From an uncultured bacterium (GTDB lineage: Bacteria; Bacillota; Clostridia; Lachnospirales; Lachnospiraceae): a DNA stretch of 39,555 nt. A model generated the notes under the pieces. It saw nothing but the letters and a program-made list of their open reading frames with translations, ran no database searches and was not told the DNA's origin. Both the position numbers and the translations under genes were made by a program. The DNA lies in NCBI GenBank assembly GCA_947063875.1, contig CAMSTY010000031.1, positions 1-39,555 on the forward strand. The letters run 5' to 3'. Of this stretch, positions 1-7,092 are shown one piece after another (position 1 is the stretch's first letter; every line of letters begins with the position of its first letter).

Positions 1-228
1 CAGGCTTTCCTTGACAGCTACCCCGGCGATACCGTCTGCTCCAAGCAGCTTTACAAAGAAACCCTGAACCACGCCTTTGACGAGCCGAAACAATGGGAAA
101 TCCGGGAAATCAACGAGATAATGAACCAGTGCGTCACCGGCTGGAACTATTTCTCCAATCCCCGGATGTTCGCCGGGTACGGCAGGCAGAAGGGATGGGA
201 ACGGGAGCAAAAGGCAGAAGCTGACCCT
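1..228 (+). pseudogene. VapE-like (virulence-associated E family) protein, C-terminal fragment
   Basis: The frame is open from base 1. It reads a C-terminal tail with SYPGDTVCSKQLY, a WEIREINEIMNQ helix, and NPRMFAGYGRQKGWERE. This resembles the end of VapE/P4-type primase-helicase proteins carried by conjugative elements and phages of Firmicutes. The recognisable similarity stops near ADP (about base 228). The frame then stays open through unrelated-looking residues into the next gene at 340 without a stop, which suggests that a deletion removed the true end. Only the last third or less of the protein can be inside the window. Family assignment is from memory of the tail motif, so moderate confidence. 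Confidence 0.55.
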
Positions 229-339
229 GTCTGCGACAGGAAAATGAAACAGCAGTTTATCGGCTTGCAGCATTGTAAATGCGGGATGAGCTGGAAAAAG
301 GATATCGGCTTTTTCTTTTGCTCACAGAAAGGAGAAGTA

Positions 340-840
340 ATGTTAAAGAGTGTCGAAACTGTTTTAGAAAAACCACTCCTTTACAAAAAAACGGAGGGTG
401 AATTTTGGAATGATGAGCATATCTCCAAGCAAATGCTAAAGCCTCATCTCAATCCAGAATTTGACGGAGCAAGCAGGAAGCTCCTTATTAAAAAAGTAAC
501 GGATTATATGCAATTACTGTATGAAAACAATCTGCCGTTGATTAAGAAATTCATAAAGTCATTTGCCGCCTATGAACCTATGGAGGACTTATTGCAAGAA
601 TCTTATTTTGGATTGTGGCAAGCGGTACAGTATTATGAAACGTCTGCAAATGTGCGGTTTATGACTTATGTGGAATACTGGATAAGGCAGTCAGTACAGC
701 GGTATCTTGAAAAATGCGGCTCTGCGATGCGAATACCGAGCCACAATTCAATGAGTATGGGTTTATTTCTACGGTGGAGTATATCGCTTTACGCAGGGCA
801 GAATTACAGACCGGGTATGAAAAGCATGAAAGACAGGTAG
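340..840 (+). pseudogene. sigma-70 family factor, region 2 intact, C-terminal half lost by out-of-frame junction
   Basis: An ATG at 340 follows AAAGGAG (328-334). Residues about 64-135 form a sigma-70 region 2: LPLIKKFIKSF, EDLLQESYFGLWQAV, FMTYVEYWIRQSVQRYL, then MRIPSH. In related sigma factors regions 3 and 4 follow. Here the frame turns into low-quality sequence after IPSHN and stops at 840. In another frame, 753-878 reads EYGFISTVEYIALRRAEL and on to a Lys/Arg-rich end, which looks like the true tail of some other gene. The picture is a sigma gene fused out of frame to another gene's 3' end. It lacks promoter -35 recognition (region 4) and is probably not functional. Confidence 0.6.
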
Positions 841-878
841 AAATTATCCTTGAGCAGAGAAAAAGGAAGTGTCTGTAA
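753..878 (+). pseudogene. 3' remnant of an unidentified gene in a shifted frame
   Basis: Read in frame 3 this stretch encodes about 41 residues with amphipathic, protein-like composition (STVEYIALRRAELQTGYEKH, then a Lys/Arg-rich end) and stops with TAA at 876-878. It overlaps the end of the broken sigma gene in a different frame and has no start codon of its own. It is best explained as the tail of a second gene joined to the sigma gene by a deletion. I do not recognise the family. Confidence 0.35.
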
Positions 879-960
879 GTGTTCAAAAATAGATAAAATT
901 TGTTTTTTCTATTCCCGGATTCAGCAATTAGTAATAAAGCTTTTTGTGTGATTGCCCCTG

Positions 961-1095
961 GTATAATTGCAATATAGACAAATGGAAGTATTTTACTGGA
1001 AATTCTTTATAAGTATAAAATAAATATAAAATTTTGTATTGGGAAAGGTTGACAAAAAAGCTTCGGGGGGGGGTATAATGGTTTTGCAATATAGA
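961..1095 (+). repeat. duplicated promoter-like motif GGTATAAT...TGCAATATAGA
   Basis: GGTATAATTGCAATATAGA lies at about 961-978. A second copy with a 5-base insertion (GGTATAATGGTTTTGCAATATAGA split over 1072-1095) lies about 115 bases downstream. Both begin with a -10-like TATAAT. They may be two tandem promoters sharing an initial transcribed sequence, or a regulator site. The first copy has no good -35 box. The 264-base gap 879-1142 holds nothing else that I recognise. Confidence 0.4.
1049..1079 (+). promoter_or_regulatory. sigma-A promoter of the polysaccharide operon with a G9 spacer tract
   Basis: TTGACA at 1049-1054 and TATAAT at 1074-1079 both match consensus, but the spacer is 19 bases rather than 17. 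Nine consecutive G residues (1065-1073) abut the -10 box. Slippage in the tract would move the spacing toward or away from the optimum. It lies 63 bases upstream of the first gene of the polysaccharide locus. Confidence 0.7.
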
Positions 1096-1142
1096 GAAAA
1101 CGGGTAAAAAGATTGAAAATATCACAAAAAGGTTCAGGATAA

Positions 1143-1892
1143 GTGAGACAGACACAGCAAAAGAAATCAGGAAGCATGATAGATGTCCATGCCCATATTC
1201 TTCCGGGAGTAGACGACGGTGCCAGAGACTTCGCAGAGACCAGTCGACTGCTCCGTTTTTCTATATCTCAGGGATTTGGCGCAGTGATTGCAACGCCGCA
1301 TGGATCAAGGGGAAACGGCGGGGCAGGGATAGAAAAGCTGGCGGAACTGACAGAACTGGCCAGGCAGGAGATACAAAAGGAGCACCCGGATTTTGAACTG
1401 TATCTGGGGCAGGAAACCCGTTATCATGAGGAACTGCCTCAGAAACTGAGGGAAGGGAAAGCATGTACGATGGCAGGCAGCCGCTATGTGCTGGTGGAAT
1501 TTGAGACAGGAGATGGTTATAGCCGGCTGCTTGGCGGAATCCGGGCGTTGTCTTTGGCTGGTTTTTTGCCGGTACTGGCACATGTGGAACGTTATGGATG
1601 CCTGCGCCAGGATGAGCGCCTGGAAGGGCTGGCTGAAATGGGTTGTGTCTTTCAGATGAATTATGGCAGCCTGCAAGGCTCCTGTCTAAGTCCAAGAGTG
1701 CGCTGGTGCCGCAGGCAGGTGTGTGAAGGGCGGATTCAGCTGCTGGGGACAGATATGCACCGGACAGACTATCGGCCTCCGGATACGGCAAAAGCCATGC
1801 GCTGGCTGGAAAAGAATGTGAGGGAGGAACTGGTGGAGGCAATGACCAGAAAAAATGCCCTTCATATGATAAGAGACGAAGGAATGGATTAG
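1143..1892 (+). CDS. CpsB/YwqE-type tyrosine-protein phosphatase (PHP domain)
   Basis: This is a manganese-dependent PHP-fold phosphatase that dephosphorylates the BY-kinase of the same operon and so controls capsule or exopolysaccharide assembly. Visible metal-ligand motifs are DVHAHILPGVDDGA at the N-terminus, IATPH, LAHVERY, and GTDMHR near the C-terminus, in the usual order. Length (249 codons from the GTG at 1143) fits the family. The start is uncertain: the GTG has a loose AGGA upstream, whereas the ATG at 1176 gives the more typical beginning MIDVHAHILPG with AGGA only 3 bases away. It is the first gene of the locus, 10 bases ahead of the chain-length regulator. Confidence 0.9.
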   Translation: MRQTQQKKSGSMIDVHAHILPGVDDGARDFAETSRLLRFSISQGFGAVIATPHGSRGNGGAGIEKLAELTELARQEIQKEHPDFELYLGQETRYHEELPQKLREGKACTMAGSRYVLVEFETGDGYSRLLGGIRALSLAGFLPVLAHVERYGCLRQDERLEGLAEMGCVFQMNYGSLQGSCLSPRVRWCRRQVCEGRIQLLGTDMHRTDYRPPDTAKAMRWLEKNVREELVEAMTRKNALHMIRDEGMD

Positions 1893-1902
1893 GGAAAATA
1901 AG

Positions 1903-2670
1903 ATGGAGCGAATGGAACGCAACAACACGGTAAAGGACAATGATGAGATTGATTTATTGGAACTGCTGCGGGCGCTGAAAAGGCGGCTGTGGCTGCTTCT
2001 GCTGGCGGCGGCCATCGGCGGCTGCGCGGCCGGTGCCTATAGCAAGCTGATCCTGACCCCGCAGTATACGTCAACGGCGATGCTGTATGTGCTCTCCAAG
2101 GAGACGACCTTGACTTCGCTGGCGGATCTCCAGATCGGAAGTCAGCTGACGAAGGATTACCGGATTATCATGACCAGCCGCCCGGTTCTGGAGAAGGTGA
2201 TTGATTCTCTGGGACTCCAGATAAGCTACCGGGAACTTCGGAGGAAGCTGAGTATTGACAACCCGACGGAGAGCAGGATTCTTACCGTTACCGTACAGGA
2301 CCCTGACCCAAAGCTGGCAAAGCTGATGGTGGATGAGGTGGCGTACACGGCATCGGACTATATCGGGGACATTATGGAAATGGTGCCGCCGAAGATGATT
2401 GAGGACGGAGAGGCCGTACCAGTCCCGGTAAGTCCCGATAATAAGAAGAATGCTATAATAGGAGCCCTGGCGGGAGCGGCGCTGGTTTGCGGCCTTACCT
2501 TTCTTGAAGTAATTCTTAACGATACCATCCGTACGGACGAGGATGTATCTAAGTATCTGGAACTCACGGTCCTGGCATCGGTGCCGGAACGGGATGAGGA
2601 AAGCAAAGCCAAAGAAAAATACCGGCAAGAGAAAAGGTGGTATCCATGGGGGAAACAGAAGAAACGGTAA
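1903..2670 (+). CDS. Wzz/CpsC-type chain-length regulator and BY-kinase activator
   Basis: This membrane protein of the Wzz family controls polysaccharide chain length. In Firmicutes its cytoplasmic tail activates the separate tyrosine kinase. The sequence shows an N-terminal DEIDLLELLRALKRR segment, a first transmembrane helix at about residues 30-47 (LWLLLLAAAIGGCAAGA), an extracellular part with TPQYTSTAMLYV and SRPVLEKVI, a proline-bearing PVPVSPDNKKN segment, and a second helix at about 185-203 (AIIGALAGAALVCGLTFLE). The 255-codon length is normal. An in-frame ATG at 1912 is an alternative start. Its 3' end overlaps longer possible starts of the kinase gene. Confidence 0.9.
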   Translation: MERMERNNTVKDNDEIDLLELLRALKRRLWLLLLAAAIGGCAAGAYSKLILTPQYTSTAMLYVLSKETTLTSLADLQIGSQLTKDYRIIMTSRPVLEKVIDSLGLQISYRELRRKLSIDNPTESRILTVTVQDPDPKLAKLMVDEVAYTASDYIGDIMEMVPPKMIEDGEAVPVPVSPDNKKNAIIGALAGAALVCGLTFLEVILNDTIRTDEDVSKYLELTVLASVPERDEESKAKEKYRQEKRWYPWGKQKKR

Positions 2671-2705
2671 CATACCGCAGGGGCCTTGTAAAAACGGAGG
2701 GGAAA

Positions 2706-3434
2706 ATGGACAGTGAAACAGTCGAATTGAGGCGGGAGATGCCGGATGATTACAATTATAAGGAAGCAATTAAAACCTTGCGCACCAACATCCAGTTTTG
2801 TGGCAGCAGCATCCGTACCATTATGTTTACCAGTTCGCTCCCGGATGAGGGCAAGAGTGATATTTCGTTTGCCCTGGCGGAGTCGTTGGCCCAGATCGGG
2901 AAAAAGACGGTGCTGATTGACGCGGATATCCGCAAATCCGTGCTGGTGGCACGATACCGCCTGGGATGCGAGGTGGCAGGGCTTTCGCAGTATTTAAGCG
3001 GGCAGAAAGCCTTGGAAGATGTGGTCTATAAGACAAATGTGGAGAACTTAAGCGTGATTTTTGCAGGCCCGTATTCGCCGAACCCGGCAGAATTGCTGGA
3101 GGAGGAATTGTGCGGACGGATGTTTGAGGCGCTCCGGAGCTATTATGATTATATCATTGTCGATACACCTCCGATGGCGAATCTGATTGACGGCGCAATC
3201 GTGGCTACCCACTGCGACGGGGCGGTGATCGTGATCGAGAGCGGGGCGATCAGCTACCGCCTGGAGCAGCAGGTGAAAAGCCAGCTTGAGAAATCTGGCT
3301 GCCGGATACTGGGGGTGGTGCTGAACAAGGTGGATACTCATGCAAAGAACTATTATGGGAAATATGGCCACTATGGGAAGTATAAGAGATACGGCAGCTA
3401 TCAGGAATATGGCGGCGAAAAGGAAAAGCCATGA
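2706..3434 (+). CDS. CpsD/CapB-type bacterial tyrosine kinase
   Basis: This cytoplasmic BY-kinase autophosphorylates a C-terminal tyrosine cluster and with the Wzz-like partner sets polymer length. From the ATG at 2706 (242 aa; GGAGG at 2696-2700 makes this the best start) the order is YKEAIKTLRTNI (the usual N-terminal segment), Walker A SSLPDEGKSD (about 43-52), Walker A' VLIDADIRKS (69-78), Walker B YIIVDTPPM, and a C-terminal tail with eight tyrosines in about 22 residues. The Walker A motif has Asp where Thr is usual after GKS, which also occurs in related clostridial kinases. In-frame starts at 2637 (GTG) and 2646 (ATG) would add an N-terminal extension overlapping the previous gene. 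Stop and next start overlap (ATGA). Confidence 0.9.
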   Translation: MDSETVELRREMPDDYNYKEAIKTLRTNIQFCGSSIRTIMFTSSLPDEGKSDISFALAESLAQIGKKTVLIDADIRKSVLVARYRLGCEVAGLSQYLSGQKALEDVVYKTNVENLSVIFAGPYSPNPAELLEEELCGRMFEALRSYYDYIIVDTPPMANLIDGAIVATHCDGAVIVIESGAISYRLEQQVKSQLEKSGCRILGVVLNKVDTHAKNYYGKYGHYGKYKRYGSYQEYGGEKEKP

Positions 3435-4468
3435 AGCGCAGCAAAAGGAACAGGAAGAGATGGTATCGGGCGGTGGCCCTGGCGGGCGTCCTTTTTCTGG
3501 GGGCGATGGTTCCGGTGACAGCAGGCCTGTACCGCCAGAAAAAAGAGACAGAGGCGCAGATTGCAGCCAGGGAATACATACAGGCGGAGGGAAACGGGCA
3601 TTCCCGAAGCGGGATTTTGGAATATAACGGCAGGACTTACCGCCGCAGCAGTTACGTGAAGGCGATTTTATGTATGGGCGTGGACCGGCAAGGGCCGATG
3701 ACAGAAAACACGGTTTCCACGAAGGGCGGGCAGGCAGACGGTTTATTTGTGCTTGCCCAGGACACCACGCGCAACACCCTGAAGATCCTGATGATCCCCA
3801 GGGATACCATGACGGAGATCACCTTGACTGACTTAAGCGGTAATACGCTGGGGACGGATATCCAGCATTTGACCTTGGCCTATGCCTATGGCGACGGCCG
3901 GGAGGAAAGCTGCGAGCGGATGACAGAGGCAGTGTCTAAGCTGCTAGGCGGTCTGGAAATGGATCACTATCTGGCGGCGGACGTCGATGTCATCGGCATG
4001 CTTAATGATGCGGTGGGAGGCGTGACGGTGACGATCCCTATTGACGGGATGGAGGAAAGAGATCCTGCATTTGTCAAGGGAAAGTCTGTCACCTTGCACG
4101 GTGATCAGGCGGAAGCCTTTGTCCGTTACCGTGATACCGCGCAGAGTCATTCGGCGATCACCCGTATGGCGCAGCAGCAGCAATACATTACTCAATATTT
4201 CGCGGCGCTTAAGAAAAAGTCCCTGGAGGACAGTCAGATCGTGACCGATATTTTCAGCATGGTGGAGAAGCATATGGTCACGGATATGGGGAAAGAGGAG
4301 TATTTAAAGATTGCCATAGATGCTTTGAACACGGAGAGCCTGTCGGATGGGGATTTCTATACCATACCGGGCAAGACGGTGGAGACGGGGGTTTATGACG
4401 AGTTCTACGCCGACGAGGAGGCGTTGATGCCGATCATTCTGGAGATGTTTTACCGGGAGGTATCCTGA
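3431..4468 (+). CDS. LytR-CpsA-Psr (LCP) family wall-polymer transferase
   Basis: LCP proteins sit on the outer face of the membrane and move polysaccharide from undecaprenyl pyrophosphate to peptidoglycan. One N-terminal transmembrane anchor is present after a basic stretch (RYRAVALAGVLFLGAMVPV-like, about residues 12-31). The LCP core shows ILCMGVDRQ, ADGLFVLAQD, ILMIPRDTM (conserved Arg), LTLAYAYG, DAVGGVTVTIP, LHGDQAEAFVRYRDT and an Arg in ITRMAQQQQY. Length is 345 aa. It overlaps the kinase stop by 4 bases, so translation is probably coupled, and it very likely attaches the product of this locus to the wall. Confidence 0.92.
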   Translation: MKRSKRNRKRWYRAVALAGVLFLGAMVPVTAGLYRQKKETEAQIAAREYIQAEGNGHSRSGILEYNGRTYRRSSYVKAILCMGVDRQGPMTENTVSTKGGQADGLFVLAQDTTRNTLKILMIPRDTMTEITLTDLSGNTLGTDIQHLTLAYAYGDGREESCERMTEAVSKLLGGLEMDHYLAADVDVIGMLNDAVGGVTVTIPIDGMEERDPAFVKGKSVTLHGDQAEAFVRYRDTAQSHSAITRMAQQQQYITQYFAALKKKSLEDSQIVTDIFSMVEKHMVTDMGKEEYLKIAIDALNTESLSDGDFYTIPGKTVETGVYDEFYADEEALMPIILEMFYREVS

Positions 4469-4533
4469 TGGTGACGGGATGCCGGCAAAGGACTGCCTGC
4501 CAGGGAAGAGCGAAGAGGCAGAGGGCACACGGG

Positions 4534-4565
4534 CAATAACCAGCCTGAAAACGGGCTGTTTATTG
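4534..4565 (+). terminator. intercistronic stem-loop (weak terminator or attenuator)
   Basis: Arms CAATAACCAGCC (4534-4545) and GGCTGTTTATTG (4554-4565) pair over 12 positions with one mismatch around an 8-base loop. There is no long T-run, so it may only pause transcription or protect mRNA ends. It lies in the 134-base gap between the LCP gene and the exported-protein gene. Confidence 0.45.
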
Positions 4566-4602
4566 AATATAGTTTATCCTAAAAGGAAAGAAGGTGAAAG
4601 AG

Positions 4603-5367
4603 ATGAGAAAGAAAAGTCTGATGGCGCTGACGCTGGCCGGCGTGCTGTCGGTCGGGCAGCTGACTGCATATGCGGTGCCAAGTCCTGACACGGATGTTGA
4701 GATCGTCACACCTGTGGTTCCGTCGGGAGGCGGGAGCGGCGGCGGTGGCGGTGGCGGCAGCCGGGGAGGCTCCACCAGCAGTGGCACGGTAACGGTTGGC
4801 GGCCCGGGGGCAACGACTACCATTGTGGATACGACGACCCCGTTGGCTTCTGCAGCCGCGCTGAATGCGTTGAATGGCTCCGGCGTAATAGGGAATGTGC
4901 TGACCCTGGTGACAGGCATCAAAACGTCGGCCGGGGTTGCGGTTGACGTCAACGACAAGGGCCAGGCGGTGATTGGCGACATAGCGCTTAGTTTTGCAGA
5001 GGGGGAGGCGGCGACCGCAGGACTTCCTGAAGATGTAGTTGCTTCCATCAACGGCATCAATGCAGGCCAGCCGTTAAGACAGGCGCTGAATTCGGCCGCC
5101 CTGGACGGTTATAGTGCATTGGGGACTACCCGTGCATTGCTTGTCAGGGATGCAGCTACCGAGGAAGAGAAGGTTGCCACGACAGAGGTGGCTTTGTATG
5201 TGCCGAACCTGGTACAGGGACTGAATCATGTGTCTGTGTTATTTTATGATAATGCGACGAACCACTGGGCGGTGCTCCCGGCGGCCAGTATTGACTGGGA
5301 GACCAAAATCGTATCCGTGAATGTGATTGGTTCCGGTACCTTATCTGTGATTTACAAGCAGCAGTAG
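4603..5367 (+). CDS. small exported protein of the polysaccharide operon, function unknown
   Basis: The ATG at 4603 is preceded by GAAGG (4590-4594); a GTG at 4594 is the alternative start. Residues 1-22 form a signal peptide (KKSLMALTLAGVLSVGQLTAYA) with a likely cut after AYA. A glycine/serine linker (about residues 40-65, seven Gly in one run) follows, then an Ala/Val/Leu-rich domain to residue 254 with DVNDKGQAVIGDIALSF, EEEKVATTEVALYVPNL, and a C-terminal NVIGSGTLSVIYK strand. The second half looks like beta-rich adhesive or matrix-type folds, but I do not recognise a family. Its place between the LCP gene and the initiating transferase suggests a surface protein made with the polymer. 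Confidence 0.8.
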   Translation: MRKKSLMALTLAGVLSVGQLTAYAVPSPDTDVEIVTPVVPSGGGSGGGGGGGSRGGSTSSGTVTVGGPGATTTIVDTTTPLASAAALNALNGSGVIGNVLTLVTGIKTSAGVAVDVNDKGQAVIGDIALSFAEGEAATAGLPEDVVASINGINAGQPLRQALNSAALDGYSALGTTRALLVRDAATEEEKVATTEVALYVPNLVQGLNHVSVLFYDNATNHWAVLPAASIDWETKIVSVNVIGSGTLSVIYKQQ

Positions 5368-5401
5368 ATTTATAAGCAGTGGATATGCAAACAGCGGTGA
5401 A

Positions 5402-5470
5402 GGCGTATCGCTTTTGGAAGGCGCCGGCAACTGCAGGGCAGAGGGAGATACGCCCGTCATCAGGCGCCTC
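5402..5470 (+). other. structured intercistronic segment upstream of the initiating transferase
   Basis: GGCGTATC (5402-5409) and GATACGCC (5447-5454) form a perfect 8-bp inverted repeat. GGCGCC occurs inside the loop (about 5420) and again just after the repeat (about 5464), so two mutually exclusive pairings are possible. No T-run follows. It sits in the 151-base gap before the sugar-transferase gene and could be a processing or attenuation element. It matches no riboswitch consensus I know. Confidence 0.35.
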
Positions 5471-5518
5471 CCATCTGTATGGGGGATGGACAGAAGAGGG
5501 GTTGAAGGAGAGGAAAAT

Positions 5519-6967
5519 ATGTATCGCAAGTCGAGCAAAGGATGGACAAAGCACCTGGATTTCATTTTATTGGATATGGCCAGCCTGCAACTGGCGTATT
5601 TTGCGGCCTATATGATCCGGCACAGAAGCGTGTTCCCGCTGGATAACCAGTTATATCGGGATATGATTTTTGTGTTCTGTTTTGCGCAGGTGTTTGTGAC
5701 ATTTGTGAATGACAGCTTTAAAAATGTCCTTAAGAGGGGGTATTACCAGGAATTTACCGCTTCCATGCGGCATGCGGGGATAATTGTCCTGCTGGCCATC
5801 CTGTACTTGTTCTCGACGAGGGAGAGTCTGGAGTATTCCCGGATTGTGGTTGGGGTTACCGGCGTCCTCTATGTCCTGATGACCTGGGCGGTAAGGACAC
5901 TGTGGAAAAAGGCTTTGGCCAGGCGGGGAATGGATGGCAGGACAGAGAGGACGATGGTGCTTCTGACAACTGCCGGGATGGCCCCGGATCTGATCCGGAA
6001 TTTCCGGCAGAATAATTATAGGGGACTGCGCCTGGCGGGGATTGCCCTGATGGAGGAAGCAGACAAGGAAAAGGTTTGCCAGGAAGGGATGCGGATTGAA
6101 GATATTCCCGTAGTGGCCGATGCGGCTTCGATGGCGGACTATGTCTGCCAGGATTGGGTGGACGAGGTATTTATCTCCCTCCCCAGGGAAGTGGAACTTC
6201 CGGAAACTTTGTATGATGATTTGATTGCCATGGGAGTGACGGTACATCTGCGCCTGCTGCGGGCCATGAGATCGGAAGGCCAGAAGCAGAGCGTGGAAAG
6301 ATTGGGAAGCTATACGGTGCTGAGCAGCAGCATCAATATGGCTCCGGCAAAACAGTTTCTGTATAAGCGGCTGCTGGACATCTTAGGGGGTGTTGTCGGC
6401 TGCATGATTACGGCGGTATTATACATATTTATTGCGCCTGTTATCTATATCCAGTCCCCGGGGCCGATCTTCTTTTCCCAGGAGCGGGTAGGGATGAACG
6501 GCAGGAAGTTCCGGATTTACAAATTCCGCAGCATGTATATGGATGCGGAGGAGCGTAAGCAGGAATTGATGAAACAGAACAAGGTCAAGGATGGTATGAT
6601 GTTTAAGATGGACCATGACCCGCGGATTATCGGCGGGGAGCATGGCATCGGGGGGGTCATCCGCCGGTTTTCGCTGGATGAATTTCCGCAATTCTGGAAT
6701 GTGCTAAAGGGTGATATGAGCCTTGTGGGCACCAGGCCGCCGACTGTGGAAGAGTGGAGGAAATATGACCTGCATCACAGGGTCCGCCTGGCTACCAAGC
6801 CTGGGATCACCGGGATGTGGCAGGTGAGCGGCCGGAGCGGCATCACCGACTTCGAGGAGGTAGTACGGCTGGATAAGAAGTATATCATGGAGTGGAGCAT
6901 GGGACTGGATCTGCGGATCTTGTGCAGGACCGTAGGGGCAGTGCTTCGGAGTGATGGAGCGATGTAG
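5519..6967 (+). CDS. undecaprenyl-phosphate sugar-1-phosphate transferase (initiating polyprenyl glycosylphosphotransferase)
   Basis: This integral membrane enzyme transfers a sugar phosphate from a nucleotide sugar to undecaprenyl phosphate and begins the repeat unit. From the ATG at 5519 (GGAGAGG at 5508-5514) it is 482 aa. It has an N-terminal bundle of about four membrane helices (DFILLDMASLQLAYFAAYMI and others), a nucleotide-binding-like middle region, a further membrane segment (ILGGVVGCMITAVLYIFIA), and the catalytic domain with SQERVGMNGRKFRIYKFRSM, RRFSLDEFPQFWNVLKGDMS, VGTRPP, KPGITGMWQVSGRS and DLRILCRTV. The longer frame from 5414 lacks a better ribosome site. This is the last gene of the conserved front part of the locus. 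Confidence 0.93.
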   Translation: MYRKSSKGWTKHLDFILLDMASLQLAYFAAYMIRHRSVFPLDNQLYRDMIFVFCFAQVFVTFVNDSFKNVLKRGYYQEFTASMRHAGIIVLLAILYLFSTRESLEYSRIVVGVTGVLYVLMTWAVRTLWKKALARRGMDGRTERTMVLLTTAGMAPDLIRNFRQNNYRGLRLAGIALMEEADKEKVCQEGMRIEDIPVVADAASMADYVCQDWVDEVFISLPREVELPETLYDDLIAMGVTVHLRLLRAMRSEGQKQSVERLGSYTVLSSSINMAPAKQFLYKRLLDILGGVVGCMITAVLYIFIAPVIYIQSPGPIFFSQERVGMNGRKFRIYKFRSMYMDAEERKQELMKQNKVKDGMMFKMDHDPRIIGGEHGIGGVIRRFSLDEFPQFWNVLKGDMSLVGTRPPTVEEWRKYDLHHRVRLATKPGITGMWQVSGRSGITDFEEVVRLDKKYIMEWSMGLDLRILCRTVGAVLRSDGAM

Positions 6968-6998
6968 GGCGGGATGTGAGTATCTTGCGATGATGGCA

Positions 6999-7062
6999 AA
7001 AGACGGGCACAGCAGGGAGCGGGTGAGGTTGTAAAACTTCTTTTGGTGCCTGTCTTTCTTTT
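6999..7062 (+). terminator. long stem-loop with T-rich tail between conserved and variable parts of the locus
   Basis: Arms AAAGACGGGCAC (6999-7010) and GTGCCTGTCTTT (7046-7057) pair over 12 positions with a single G-U, followed by CTTTT. The 35-base loop can itself pair partly (GAGGTT with AAACTTC). It has terminator-like shape but lies inside the operon, so it may be a conditional terminator that lowers expression of the glycosyltransferase part. No antiterminator gene (NusG-like LoaP/UpxY) is in the window. Confidence 0.55.
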
Positions 7063-7092
7063 GGCTTGGGAATGGGGAAAGTTGCGCGGAAA

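Noticed and set aside
1261..1842. 193-codon minus-strand frame over the phosphatase gene
   Set aside because: Pro/Ser/His-rich antisense shadow without a ribosome site.
4479..4688. small plus-strand frame before the exported protein
   Set aside because: It overlaps the signal-peptide gene in another frame, has no ribosome site and ends in a frame shadow of the Ala/Gly codons.
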